A stretch of DNA of 64,000 nt from Ceratopteris richardii (lineage: Eukaryota > Streptophyta > Polypodiopsida > Polypodiales > Pteridaceae): assembly GCA_020310875.1 (NCBI GenBank), contig CM035408.1:145256407-145320406 (forward strand), read 5' to 3'. Positions 32,601-44,381 of the stretch are shown piece by piece. Numbering within the stretch: position 1 is the first letter of the stretch; each line of letters opens with the position of its first letter. Position numbers and translations under genes: made by a program. The notes under the pieces were generated by a model. That model did not search any database. It saw only the letters and a program-made list of their open reading frames with translations, and had not been told where the DNA came from.

Positions 32601-34060
32601 CCTACATTGGACATGACCTGACGAAAGAAGAAGAGCAAGAGTTGATAGCTTTGCTAAGAGAATACAGAGATGTATTTGCTTGGAGCTACAAGGACTTGAA
32701 AGGTGTAGATCCTGACATATGCTCACACACGATTCCCATGACCTCAGATGCCAAACCCTCTAAACAGAAGCCATACACATACAAAGATAACTATGCTACC
32801 AAAATCAAGGAAGAAATAGATTGATTGGTTGAAGTTGGATTCATCTATGAAATTGAGCACACTGAGTGATTATCCCCCATCGTATTGGTGCCCAAAAAGA
32901 ATGGAAAGTTACGTGTATGCATTAACTTGAAGAAAGTTAACACAACCACTATTAGAGATAGTTATCCGCTTCCTATCACTGAGCATCTAAGAGTAGCAGG
33001 CAAGGAAGTCTGCAGCTTCCTTGATGGATTTTCTGGCTACAATTGGGTAGCCATTGCTCCAAAAGATTAGCATAAGATGGATTTTGCCACAGAGTGGGGC
33101 ATATTTTCCTTTCGAATGATGCCATTTGGTCTTACCAATGCACCAACCACCTTTCAGAGGCTGATGTGTCACATGTTTAAAGAACTCTTGAGGAAGAATT
33201 TGGAAGTCTATGTTGATGATCTTTGTGGTCATTCCAACATTAGACAAGCCCATATCCCTAAGTTGAGAGCTATCTTTGACAAATGTAGAGAATATCAAGT
33301 CTGCTTGAACCCAAAAAAGTGTGTCTTTATGGTCAGGCAAGGCAAGATTCTAGGACACATCATGTCAAAGAATGGCATATCCGCGGATGAGGAGAAAGTG
33401 AGAGCTATTGCAGAGCTACCTAGGCCAAAGAATGTCAAGGAGATACAAGCTTTCATGGGGCATTGTGGCTATTATCGCCGATTCATTCATATGTATGCGA
33501 TCATTGTAAAGCCTCTATACTCCCTTTTGACTAACTTTGAGTGGACAGAAGAATGTGAGAACTCTTTCAATGAGCTTAAAAGGCGATTATGTTCAGCACC
33601 AATCTTGACTACACCAAATTGGAAAAAGCCACTTCATGTTCATGTGGATGCATCCAATTATGCTATTGGGTGTGTACTTGCACAACCTATAGGCGAAGGT
33701 AATATGGATCTTCCAATTGCCTATGCTAGTAGACATTTGAATGCAACTGAGCGGAACTATACCACAATCAAAAGAGAAGGATTATGCATGGTATATGCGG
33801 TTAAAAAGTTTAGACACTATTTGCTGGCCAATAAGTTTAAATTTTTTTTATTGATCATCAATCTCTACTATACTTGGTAAACAAGCCATGCAATACAGGT
33901 AGATTAGTAAGATGGTTCCTCTTACTAATGGAATATGACTTTGAGGTAGTTTTGAGGAAAGGCAAGTCTCACTTGAGAGAAGATCATCTCTCGAGGCTCA
34001 CATCCGGAGAGGCCCCACAAGGAGTATCAGATAGATGCTTACTTGTTTAATTTGGAAGTT
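32601..34060 (+). pseudogene. pol: Gypsy F reverse transcriptase and RNase H
   Basis: The RT starts AWSYKDLKGVDPDICSHTI, then LSPIVLVPKKNGKLRVCINLKKVN, CSFLDGFSGYNWVAIAP, MPFGLTNAPTTFQRLM and the YVDD box in VYVDDLCGH (33207-33227). PKKCVF and LGHIMSKNGISADEEKV form the connection; YRRFI and PLYSLL follow. RNase H: HVHVDASNYAIGCVLAQ (about 33637-33687), YASRHLNATERNYTTIKREGL, then after a frameshift near 33850 the tail LLLMEYDFEVVLRKGKSH and LREDHLSRL. Stops at 32822, 32867 and 33068 break the frame. The order and motifs place it firmly in Ty3/Gypsy. Confidence 0.92.
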
Positions 34061-34109
34061 GTACCGTAGTGGGCTAAGACATTAGTGCCAGTATTGACAT
34101 ATGGACCTA

Positions 34110-35762
34110 AACATCCAGTAATGAACACTCAAGATAGGGAGGTAGTAAAAGCCCAAAAGTACCATATCATGGCAGGAAGTATGTACAAGCACACAGGTCA
34201 AGGGATATTAGCTTGTTGTGTGGAAGAGGAGTACGCAAAATGATTGCAATTAGCACATGTGGGTGCATTAGAGCAACAATACTCAAGGCAAAGAACTTTA
34301 CAGACACTAAGGAGACTCGGAGTGCATTGGTCGACTATGGAAGCAGATGTCCATAAGTTGTGTAAGGAATGCCCAGTCTATCATATTAGACCACCCTTGG
34401 AGCACGCTACACTATACCAAGTGTCTCTAATACCAGATTGGAGTGAACCATTGGTAGCCTTCCTGAGGACGAAAACATTCCCTCAAGATATGACCATGGC
34501 TAGGCAACGAAGTTTAGAAAAAGAAGCCCTAGATTATGCACTCATTGGGGATAACTTATACAAGCGTGGTAAACATGGTTACCTAAGGCTATTTGTCCAT
34601 GAGAGTGAATATCTCAAGATCTTGGAAACTGTTCACCAAGGTGTAGCAGGAGGGCACTTTGGACCAAACCGTGTGATTAAGGCAATCCTATTTGCATGCT
34701 TGTGGTGGCCAACCCTTCACATGGACGCACATAACTATGTGAAGCGGTGTGACATTTGTCAGCGAACTCAATATCTCATACGTAAAGAGGAGATGCCATT
34801 GAAACCTATGATGGGCGGACACGCATTCTCTAAGTGGGCAATAGACTTTGTAGGTCCTATTAACCCCCTAGCTAAGAGTTCACATGTTGAATACATCATT
34901 GTGGCCACAAACTATCTAACCAAGTGGGTAGAAGTAAAATCCACCAGGAAGAATGATGCTCAAACGATATCTAAGTTTTTATTTGAGAATGTGTTCACTA
35001 GATATGGACCCCTGATAGAGCTAGTAAGTGATAGAGGCACTCACTTCTTGAATGAAGCCATTGAAAATCTTTTCCAAGAGTTCTTTGTAGTACACAAGAA
35101 GTATGCCCCCTATCACCCACAAGCTAATGGGCAAGCCGAAAGCACCAATGAGATTCTATGCAATGTGCTAACCAAGTTAGTGAATAATAAACGCTCTAAT
35201 TGGGACAAACAGCTACACCATGATGTTTGGGCATATAGAATCGCCTATAAAATGGTACTCCAATCCACTCCCTTTCAGATGGTGTTTGGCCAGAATGCAG
35301 TGCTACCATTGGACTTCTTGACACCTACACTGAAAGTAGCAGAAGAACATGAGTGGACAGGGCATGAACTCTCTTCAAGGATCTTTGATCTTGAACGGCT
35401 AGGAGAAACAAGACTAAGAGCTGCTGTAGGGATTCATGCAGCTAAGAAAAAGACAAAAGGCATACTTTGATGTCCATGTGAAAGATAAAGGCTTAAAGGT
35501 TGAAGACTTAGTTTTGGTGTATACCCTAAAACAACATGCAAGAAAGTTAGAGAAGCGTGGCTATGGACCCATGATTATCAACAGAATATCAACAAGTGGG
35601 GGAGTCCAATTAGCCACCTTAGAAGGTGATATCCTACCAAGTTACATTAGTGGATGCCAAGTCAAATTATATCAAGAACCCCTCATGGAGGAAATGCTTA
35701 ATCGACTTAATACCACCAAGAAACACAAAGAAGAGGAAAAACAAATCCGAGAAGAAGCGTAG
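34110..35762 (+). pseudogene. pol: Gypsy F integrase with two zinc-binding modules
   Basis: There are two successive H2C2-type modules. The first (34120-34395) runs YHIMAGSMYKHTGQGIL, EEEYAK, stop, LAHVGALEQQYSRQRTLQ, WSTMEADVHKLCKECPVYH: first His and CKEC present, second His replaced. The second (34430-34785) runs IPDWSEPLVAFL, YALIGDNLYKRGKHGYL, VHQGVAGGHFGPNR, WWPTLHMDAHNYVKRCDICQR and is complete. The core follows: WAIDFVGP (Asp 1), LVSDRGTHFLN (Asp 2), PQANGQAESTNEI (Glu). The C-terminal part continues in a shifted frame (35436-35762) with GYGPMIIN. One zinc module is normal; two in tandem is unusual. Confidence 0.85.
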
Positions 35763-35880
35763 GCAGAAGCTTTGGAACGCATCCGAAGAATGAATTGAGA
35801 AGACAGGCTAGAGATTAGCCTAGGACAGATGCCTATGCATCTCCAGGATGTCACATGCTTATGTGTGAAGTCTCAGGTGT

Positions 35881-36250
35881 AAGTTCCCATAGAATAAGTG
35901 ATCGACCTCCTTTTGTGACCTTAGAGATAGGACAAGGAAATAGTGCAAGAACTGTACAGGCCTTGATTGACTCGTGCAGCCACTAGTGTTGTTAGACTTT
36001 CTTACTATCAAGAGTTGAAATTAAGTGTCAATCCTATAGAAGCATACCTCATAGGATTAGGAGGTGTGGAAACCTCTTGCATGGGTGAGGTGGAGCTTCC
36101 CCTCCACATTCAAGATGTTCTACTGACAGTTAAGGTGCTAGTGTGTCAAGACGAGGATCTCACTGAGCCTCTTGTCTTGGGTCAAGACTGAATCTACGAT
36201 CATGCAGCCAGCCTGAACCTAAGAAGTGGAATTTTTCAGGTCTAGGCAAG
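35881..36250 (+). pseudogene. Second retropepsin-like domain, after integrase (F)
   Basis: RPPFVTLEIG then VQALIDS (ending at about 35975) and, after a one-base loss, AATSVVRLSYYQELKLSV: together the pattern of a retropepsin active site (hydrophobic-hydrophobic-Asp-Ser-Gly-Ala). It continues with YLIGLGGVETSCMGEVELPL (flap strands) and EDLTEPLVLGQD, TGA, IYDHAASLNL, the usual closing LGxDW motif. It is distinct in sequence from protease 1 at 31500, so it is not a recent duplication. Its place downstream of integrase is not the normal Gypsy order. It could be a dead accessory protease or a protease-fold part of the extra ORF. Confidence 0.72.
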
Positions 36251-37194
36251 TCAAAATCACATTACAATTGAATTAGAAAAGGAAGCACTCAAGGAAATAG
36301 GAAAGACACCAACTCCTGATCCTTCCAAGAGTACACATGAAGATGACGATGCTATCTTTTCCAAAACTTTGTGATGTAGAGGGATGACGTTCTTGACAAA
36401 GAAGCCAAGGATACGATGGAACTCCCTTCTTTTCCAAAGGTGACAGAGACATGGCAAGTAAAGGAGTACCGAGCATAGAGGAAGCAGACGACTGATGCTC
36501 AAGGCCAAAGGAGAATATGAAGCAAGGTGTCTCAGCCATCGAAGCAAATATGGGTACGGAGAGGCGAGCATCCTATTGCTGATAAACTAGAGTCACTGGC
36601 AAAACATCGTACTAGTGATCGACGATAGGACACTAATAAGAGGTCTCTCAAAGATTCATATACAAAATTAAGGTCTATTTGGGTACCCAAGAGATCAATG
36701 AAGGCCAACCCACAATCAAGACAAATTTGGGTGCCTAAGGCTTGTTTGCGGGCTCAAATAACCATACAGAAACCCCACACTGTGAATCATTAGTCACACA
36801 CTAGCTGATATGCAGAGTCACATATCCATCCACATGCACGAGCAAGATCACTGGTAAATGGGTCACTAAAAAGCCTCATTTCCAAGTAGACACTCTTGTA
36901 GAGCCTTCTAAAGTCCCCATGAAATAATGTAAAGCCACACATTATATTTGGCAACTCAAGTCTTGTAATAAACCCCCTAACCCCACTATGTACACCCACC
37001 CCACATACTAACCGTATCCATACTCCATTACACCACTCCAAGTAGCACCTAGGAACCCGTCATCCACGAACCACACATAGCACTCACGATCACACGCACA
37101 CTAACTAACCCACTAACCACATCACAATTCATCAGGTTAATGTTATAACGGGGACACAGGATAACTTTGTGTCCATTGCAATGATAACATTCAT
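36251..37194 (+). other. Spacer with repeated WVPK-type words
   Basis: Mostly stopped. Short translated words recur: KQIWVRR (36544), RSIWVPKRS (36672) and RQIWVPKA (36720), a triplicated motif in one frame broken by stops. 36780-37130 is A/C-rich and non-coding. No domain recognised. The sequence upstream of 37195 may be an untranslated leader for the extra ORF. Confidence 0.45.
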
Positions 37195-38160
37195 TTGTAT
37201 ATTCTCACAAAATCGATGACCGATTTCCTCAACATGGTCGAGGCTGCAGGAACGAGCTCCCAGGTACGGACTAGCCCTCAAATAGTGGACATTGAAAGTA
37301 TCCCTATTCAGGAGGAGTTAAAGGAATGGCCACAAGCGTTAAGAGCAGTACATGTCATATCGATTCAAAATCCTCCACAGGGGCACACATCACTAGTTAG
37401 CAAGAACTCCCATTGGTTCAGCGAAGTAGCATGACCCCTTGGGGATGGCACCTATTTATGGGAGGCTTAGATAGAGTTTAACGGACGGTGGGGCCGATAT
37501 CATTTCTTTACACGAGAGTTCAAAAAGCTTCAAAACAATGAAGGATTGGGACCGATCTGGAAGAAAGCCGGATTGGAGGACTACTTCCGTGCATAGTTAC
37601 CGAAGTCGGACTTCCTAAGGTATTCATACCTAGTTAGCACACTCACGCCCAGCAAAGATAAGAAGGGGACGAGCACCTTTGTACTTCCTTCTCTTACACG
37701 AGGAAATGAATTGACGCGTTTTAAGTTAACCAACAATTTGGTAAGGGAAGCTCTAGAAATGAGAGGTATGCACATCCCTATAGAGAAGGAGACGATGATC
37801 CGGGATAATATGAAGAACAGAAACCTAACCAAGCTAAAGGACATGGTGGCAATGACCCCAACTATTGCCATCCACCTCTGAATGTGCATGCAACACTTCA
37901 CCTTTCCTGCCCAAGAAAGATTTACAATGCCACCCAATAAGATTTGGTTTAGTTTATACTTGGCAGACATGCTGAATCTGATAATCAATATGCCACATTG
38001 GATCATTGACCAGATCTATCTTGCATATCAATGTTTATACAAGAAACAGAAGTCGGTGCTCTATGGATGCTGTGCACTTACTAGAATTGTATATTGATGC
38101 TTGGCATATGATGCGCCAATTCAAAGGGCACTCATTTGGACTAGGGTGTAGGAATTTCAG
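37195..38160 (+). pseudogene. Extra ORF of F, N-terminal domain
   Basis: Open from 37195, with Met 37213 (MTDFLNMVEAAG) the likely start. It reads SKNSHWFSEVA, stop, PLGDGTYLWEA, stop, FNGRWGRYHFFTREFKKL, GPIWKKAGLEDYF, FVLPSLTRGNELTRFKL, MRGMHIP, then after a stop FTFPAQERFTMPPNKIWFSL. The window end (63736-64000) holds a second copy of the first 90 codons. The long Trp/Phe-rich globular pattern vaguely recalls plant transposon-associated proteins; I cannot assign a family. It is on the same strand as F pol and between pol and the polypurine tract, so it belongs to F. Confidence 0.7.
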
Positions 38161-39483
38161 TGAAGAGTATTAGCTGCAGGGCCTTCATCAAAGAAAATGA
38201 GAAGAGCGGTTCAAATGCCATGTGCACAGGCTCGGGGTGCTACCCTAACACTGGACATGACCCCACCACCCCAAAGGCGAGTGCAACCCTTCACCATCAA
38301 ATTACCAAGGCACAGTGCAAAAGGGCACAATCTGATCTTCCCACCAATCCCCACAAATTTAGAGTTTCCTCACGGCTTTATGCTTGAGGATTTAACTAAT
38401 GAGGAAGTAGCCAGGATAATCAATGCAACTAACTTGGAAATCGAAATGGAGCAGTCAAGTGGATAACAAACCGTCACGGACCGGTCCGACCAAACTCAAC
38501 CAGTAGTAGTCGAAGTAGAGGAAGACAAGGAGGAGACTGAAGAAGAGGAACAAGATGAGGAGCATGAAGGACCATCCGACAAAGAGGAGCATGAATATGA
38601 GCAACACGTCATACCGAAACTCGTGGGAGCCCCCACATACACAAAGCAATTAAAAAGATTGTATGATACTATCAGCCTGGTTCAGGAACAACATAGACTA
38701 TCCTTGGCAGCAGGGAAGGCCTTAATGAACCACATACTTGAAGAAGAAGGTGTGGACGATCAATTCAGATCTTCCCTCGACATGATCGCTGATGCATTGG
38801 GGGTGCCACAGATGGTGCACATCGCCCTCACACACTCTCAAAGAATTGAACAAAGGCATGGGAGACTCCCTCCAAGATCAGGGAAGCAAATACATATTAT
38901 AGTATCAGAACCACAGGGCACCACCTCCGCAACAACCGGCACGACACACTCTGCCCAACACACTAAAGAACCCCACGTGTCAAGTGCACCCTCGTCACCA
39001 CCCCTACCACCCTCCCCTCCAACTCCACCTTCCTCACCTCATACCACCACTGTCACTGCCACGATCTCCACCTCCCTTAGTGAAGCACACAATGTGATTC
39101 AATCATCACAACTCTCACAATCTGACACCACCACTGTTGTAATCACCACCACGGATGATATAACTCTGACCATCATTACCGGAATTCCAATTCCTCCTGT
39201 CACATTTCTAGGTGGCCGACATGCACAATTACACACACCATTGTATGCCTTCACTACCATCACCACACCTACCATTCCCATGTATATTGTATCTCCCACG
39301 ACTGCATCCATGCACGACCACATGGACATATCACCTACATTTGCACCTCTCCCTCCCCCCATATTCCCCCAATCTCCCATTCCCCCACCACCCAGTTCAC
39401 CATTCTCAAGCACAGCATCCACCATCCCCTTCCCTTTTCCCTACCCCCTACATTCCAAACCTTCCCAGCATCCACCCCTATAA
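38161..39483 (+). pseudogene. Extra ORF of F, acidic and Pro/Thr-rich middle
   Basis: Two open frames, 38197-38466 and 38623-39483, joined in one frame through a single stop at 38464. PPQRRVQPFTIKLPRHSAKG and FPHGFMLEDLTNEEVARIIN come first. Next is a strongly acidic run (38498-38610: EVEEDKEETEEEEQDEE), then a helical region (YTKQLKRLYDTISLVQEQHR, 38635-38700), then about 180 residues rich in Pro, Thr, Ser and His (38985-39483). No catalytic motif. The composition suggests a structural or linker protein. The frame is 286 codons without a stop in its second part. Confidence 0.65.
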
Positions 39484-41111
39484 ATAATGTATTCAATACT
39501 TTATATCAATGTGTGTCTCAGTTACAACAACATTACCAGCATTTAGATACTCAGCATATGAACCTATTCAGAGTCCATGAGACACTACAAGAATGACTCA
39601 CACACATGGAGAAAGACAAGCGGCTACTACAACATAATTATGATACCTTGCAGAGACAATATGACGAATTAGTGGCCAATCCTCCCCAACCAGATTCACA
39701 GGCACAGCAACACCTCAAAGAAATGCTATGTGTCCAATAAGGAGATAATCTCAAAATCTTCCATAACCTCTCATTACTAAGGAAACACATGTTAGCGGCA
39801 CTAGAAGAAAATAAAAGACTACAACGACATAATGATCTAGAGGTGGCGATGGAAGGATCACCTAAGGAGATCAAACCAGAGCACTTCAAAGACATCCCTT
39901 CAGCCAACATGCAGATCATATTGGACACCCATGCTAACCTCCTAGAGGCATATGATGCCTTAGAAAAAGAGCGTGATGACCTATGGAAGAAATTGGCCAA
40001 TCAACGAGAGCCACCAAAAGAAGCAACAACTACAAACGTCGCATCCAAAGAGGTGATAGAATTGAAAGCACAACTGACAGCTTTGCACGATAAGCTTCTC
40101 CAATATGAACGTCAACCTTCTCCCCTAGTGGAGCCCGAGCCTAAAGAACTCATTCCAACTGAAGTAGAACAGACATTTGAGGACCCTTATGAACCTATGC
40201 TTGCACCTGGAGGCAAACAAATAGAGGAAGGAATGGATACATTTGAGATTGAAGCTCCAGAATGGATGCAAAGGTTAGAAAAGATAGGCCTAACTCATGA
40301 TGATAGAGTAGCAGTGCAGATACAGTCCATGTCTCGACTAGAAGATGTCATCATCAAATCAGACTACTTCAAGAACCTATCTCATCCTCGATGGATTGGT
40401 GTTTCTGATGATTTGTCTGTACCATTTTGCATCTTATTAGCAGATTATAATGCGAAGATCAAACACCGCACCACGAAAGAGCTTACCTCCGCAACACAAT
40501 TTGCCTTGAACGACATTCCTAAAAGCACTGCGCAGGGCAACATCTTTCAACCTACATGGAGAATACGGTTACTCAAAACCTACCCCGAAATGGTGCACAC
40601 ATGGAACAATATGCCCTTGTACATTAAGTATAACCCTTGCTATTGTCCTATTTTTCGACGAAGATCATCGCCTGAGTTCACTCAAACAGTGAAGAATGTC
40701 AAAGGATGTGACAAATGGTTGAACTATGTATATCTGTCACCGCCTCGTGGCCCACCAATGGTAGCATATATGATTTCAACAATTCGACATTGGGGCATTA
40801 GATTCAAGAATGTACCAGACATCATGGCACAAATGTGCCTCAAAATCTTTGAATTAATGCTTATCACATTCTAAACCTTCAAAAATATCAAAGAACCTCA
40901 CCTCTCAACACTAGGCTTTAATGAAGGCAACCTTGACCTCGTCTATGATATGAGCACCACACCATCTGTCAATATTGTATATACATGGCATGCTCGTATC
41001 AAACATCTCCCAGCATGCTTCAAATAAACATTTGAAGAAATGTTTATCACAGGGTTCTGGGAGTATCACTCAAAAATATTCATAACCAGACCCTCTCATC
41101 TACTACATTTA
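39484..41111 (+). pseudogene. Extra ORF of F, coiled coil and C-terminal domain
   Basis: The helical stretch continues with stops (39500-39780: HMEKDKRLLQHNYDTLQRQY). A clean 361-codon frame at 39789-40874 follows: coiled coil (ALEENKRLQRHNDLEVAM, LEAYDALEKERDDLWKKLAN, ELKAQLTALHDKLLQYER), an acidic linker, and a globular domain with PEWMQRLEKIGLTHDDRV, YFKNLSHPRWIGVSDDL, TWRIRLLKTYPEMVHTWN and YIKYNPCYCPIF. It continues in frame after a stop to 41111, where Copia E is inserted. No family recognised. Confidence 0.68.
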
Positions 41112-41233
41112 TGTTGGAAGTCAATGTCTTCATTGGTCCAACAAATAACTTCAACAAGTAGCTCTCCTATACAATTCCAGGCAGGCGAAACATGCATATA
41201 ATTATTCTTTGTTGAACTCCTTCAAAGAAATCA
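41112..41233 (+). repeat. 5' LTR remnant of E (122 bp)
   Basis: TGTTGGAAGTCAATG to AAAGAAATCA, nearly identical to 45177-45299. The deletion junction is at about 41233. Confidence 0.92.
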
Positions 41234-42380
41234 TCCTACTCAAGATCAGGCAAGATGGGATGATAGAGATGGTTTAACACTTTCATTCATAGCAATGAGT
41301 GTCAAAAATCATATTCTACCACAGATCAGATCCTGCAAAAGTTCTAGTCAAGCTTGGCTGAAGCTTGAGAATCATTTTCAGAGTAGAAATCCTGCTAGGA
41401 AAGCTCAGTTGAGGAGACAACTAGCAAATAGAAGGATGAAGGCTGGTGAGTCAATTCAAACCCACATTACGAGACTCGTTGACTTGAGAGATCAAAATGT
41501 AGGAGTTGAGATATCAGATGAAGAAATGGTAAATACACTGATTAATTCACTTCCTATTTCATATCGATCTTTTATAACCACTCTTACCCTTACCACAAGA
41601 GATAGAGAGGTTACATTTGAAGATTTAGAATTCTTGTTACTTCAAGATGAAGATCAATTGAAGGGAATGGAAGAGAATGAAGAAGCACTTTCATCTTCAT
41701 CAAAGGGTAAAAAGAAGAAGAAGGATAAGAAGGAAAAACAATACAAGAAGGAAAGTAGGTCCCTCTCATCTTGTACTCCAGATTCTGTATCTACTACATC
41801 TAAAGAGAATTCTTCTAAGAAGAAGGAAGTAATATGTTATTACTGCAAGAAACTTGGACATTTTAAGTCAGTATGTTATAAAAGGATTGCAGCAGAAAAG
41901 AAACAGGCATCAAGTAATGTTGCAGAAGATGATAAAAAAGGGAAATCTCAAGGTGATTCTTATGCCTGTATCACCGTTGAGGAAGTAGCTTTTGATCAGG
42001 CTGGTGCTACAAAGCATATGACAGGTTGCAGAGATGTGTTTTCTTCTCTTTCCTATTCTTTAGGTAGAAGAGTTACTATTGCATATGGCAATGATTTGGA
42101 TGTTGTGGGAATAGGTACAGTAACCCTAAAGTCAAGAGAAGGTGGTAATTTTCATATTTCAGATGTCCTTTATGTACCTGAAATGAAGAAGAATCTGCTA
42201 TCTATATCTGCATTTTTAAGTGATGGTTTAAAGTTGTATTTGAGAGAGATCTTTGTAAGATCTTATCACATAAAGAAGACAAGTGTCTTTTACAAGGTGA
42301 GCATAGAGGAGGGATCTTTGTTTTGTCAAAAACCAGTCAGACATATGTTGTCAAATCTTCATCACCGGTGGAAGATATGA
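41234..42380 (+). pseudogene. gag: Copia E gag and protease
   Basis: It begins inside gag (DGLTLSFIAMSVKNHI). UBN2-type gag: SCKSSSQAWLKLENHFQSR, LTLTTRDREVTFEDLE, then a Lys-rich stretch (KGKKKKKDKKEKQYKK). The zinc knuckle CYYCKKLGHFKSVC is intact (about 41837-41878). The protease site reads FDQAGATKHM, with D-Q-A-G where the family has D-S-G, so the triad is disrupted. It is open from 41295 to 42380 without a stop. The deleted N-terminus leaves no native start. Confidence 0.9.
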
Positions 42381-43586
42381 AGCCATGGCATGAAAGATTT
42401 GGACATATTAGTTTTGGAGCTCTCAAGAGTATCAAAGAGAGAGGTATGGTTGAGAGTTTACCCTCATTCAAGCTACCAGATGATTCAGATATATGTGGAG
42501 GTTGTCTTGAAGGTAAGATGCATAAACTACCTTTCAAGAAACATGGTCATATTACAGCTACCAAGAAATTGCAGATTACTCATTCAAATGTAAATGGACC
42601 TATGAGAGAAGACTCTATTTAGGGCTTCAGGTATTTTGTTCTATTCATTGATGATTTTATGAGATACTCATGGATCTATGGTCTTAAGTTGAAGTCTATG
42701 GTTGAAAATGAAAGTCAAGAAACCATCCAGATTCTCAAAAGTGATAGAGGTGGAGAATACTTGTCAAAAGAGTTCCAAACATTTCTTGATGAGAAAGGTA
42801 TTACTCAACACCTTACTATTGCTTATACACCTCAGCAGAATGGTGTTGCAGAAAGAAAGAATAGAGTACTTGTTGAGATGATGCGGAGCATGATGGCATC
42901 CAAGAACCTTTCACCGAAATTCTGATTTTATGGTAGAAAACCTAATGTGAGTTATTTCAGAATGTTTGGATCACTTTCTTATGTACATATTGAGAAAAAG
43001 GACCGAGGCAAACTAGATGTAAAGGCAAAGAAAGTTGTTTTTATTGGATATCCTGTTGAGAGTAAAGGACACAAGTTTTATGTTCCAGAAACAGGTGAAA
43101 TTATTCTTTCACGTAATGCTTATATTGTTGAAGATAAGATTTATGATAAAGAAGCAGAAATTCTAGAGTTCATTAGTGAAAATGACTATGGATTTTTTAG
43201 AAAGATTCTGGATGTACATGTTCAACCATATCAGGAGGGAGTTAAAATTCCTAGGATTCAAGAAAAATTTGAAGAAAGAGGAATTTCACAACCTTCTACA
43301 GAATCAGTTCCACAAGAGACTTTGATTCCAGAAATGGAAGAAGTTAGAGTTCCAAAAAGTCCTAGCACCTCAGTAGGACAAGTTCCAAAACTTGTGGAAG
43401 CTGAAAGTTCAAAAAGATTTTCACCACTATTTAAGGATACACCTACGTGGTTATATCAGACTTGGAAAGATAGTGGTATAAAGACTTTTACTAGAAGAAC
43501 AAGGAGTCAGACTAGACAACAACAACAAGATCATGTAAGAACAAGAAGTCAGACTAGACAATAACAACAAAAAGATCATGTAAGTT
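42381..43586 (+). pseudogene. pol: Copia E integrase, internal deletion
   Basis: The zinc finger is complete (WHERFGHISF, CGGCLEGKMHK). The first Asp position reads THSNVNGP, Asn for Asp. After a stop at 42621 come RYFVLFIDDFMRYSW, LKSDRGGEYLSKEF (Asp 2) and TPQQNGVAERKNR (Glu). After SPKF and a stop at 42923, about 30 codons normally found before the VFG motif are absent and the frame resumes at FYGRKPNVSYFRMFGSL. The C-terminal linker ends in a tandem repeat (RTRSQTRQ twice, 43495-43562). Confidence 0.88.
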
Positions 43587-44381
43587 TTGCTGAAGGCTTT
43601 GAGATTCATGATATTTTGGCACCTACGACTATTGAAGATGAACCTTCATGTGTTAAAGATTCACTTAACATTCCTATTTGGAGAAAAGCTATGCAAGAAG
43701 ATTGATTCTATTCATAAGAATCAAACTTGGCAGCTATGTGAGTTACCAAATGGAAAGAAGGCTATAGGTATAAAATGGATCTTCAAAATCAAAAGGAAAG
43801 CAGATGGTACTATTGATAGATACAAGGCCAGATTGGTTGTCAAAGGATATGCACAACAAAAAGGTATTGATTATGATGAGACAGTCGCTCCTACATCTAG
43901 GATGACTGTTATTAGGTTGATACTGGCTCTAACAGCACATTTTGGTTGGCATATATATCAACTTGACATTAAGACTGCTTTTCTTAATGGTGATTTACAC
44001 GAGGATGTGTATATTCAGCAGCCAGAAGGTTTTGAAGAGACAGTTAAAGAACACTTAGTATGTAAGCTTATAAAAGCTTTGTATGGTTTAAAGCAAGCAC
44101 CTAGAGCATGGTATGAAAAGATACATACATATCTTTTATCCATTGGTTTCAATAACTCAGATGCAGCTCCAACTCTTTATGTTAAAGCTGAAACAGGTAT
44201 GATGATTATAACAATCATTTATGTGGATGATATTATAGTCACAGGTCCCAGAGATGCAGATTTGCAGATGTTCAAAAAAGAATTGAAGCAAACATTTGAT
44301 GTGAATGATTTAGGCATTTTACATTATTATCTTGGGATTCAGTTTCTGTTTCGAGATGAGTGTATCTATATGACACAGTAA
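43587..44381 (+). pseudogene. pol: Copia E reverse transcriptase
   Basis: After a frameshift near 43700, a clean RT: NQTWQLCELPNGKKAIGIKW, DRYKARLVVKGYAQQKG, DETVAPTSRMTVIRL, YQLDIKTAFLNGDLHEDVY, KALYGLKQAPRAWYEK, and the YVDD box in IIYVDDIIVTGPRDADL (about 44215-44260), ending at a TAA at 44379 (MTQ, stop, KYIEKLLERF). It is close to intact apart from the entry frameshift. Confidence 0.92.

Noticed and set aside
38160-39487. Overlapping shifted frames in the Pro/Thr-rich region (38160-38387, 39212-39487, reverse 39099-39425)
   Set aside because: They are low-complexity shadows of the main extra ORF frame.
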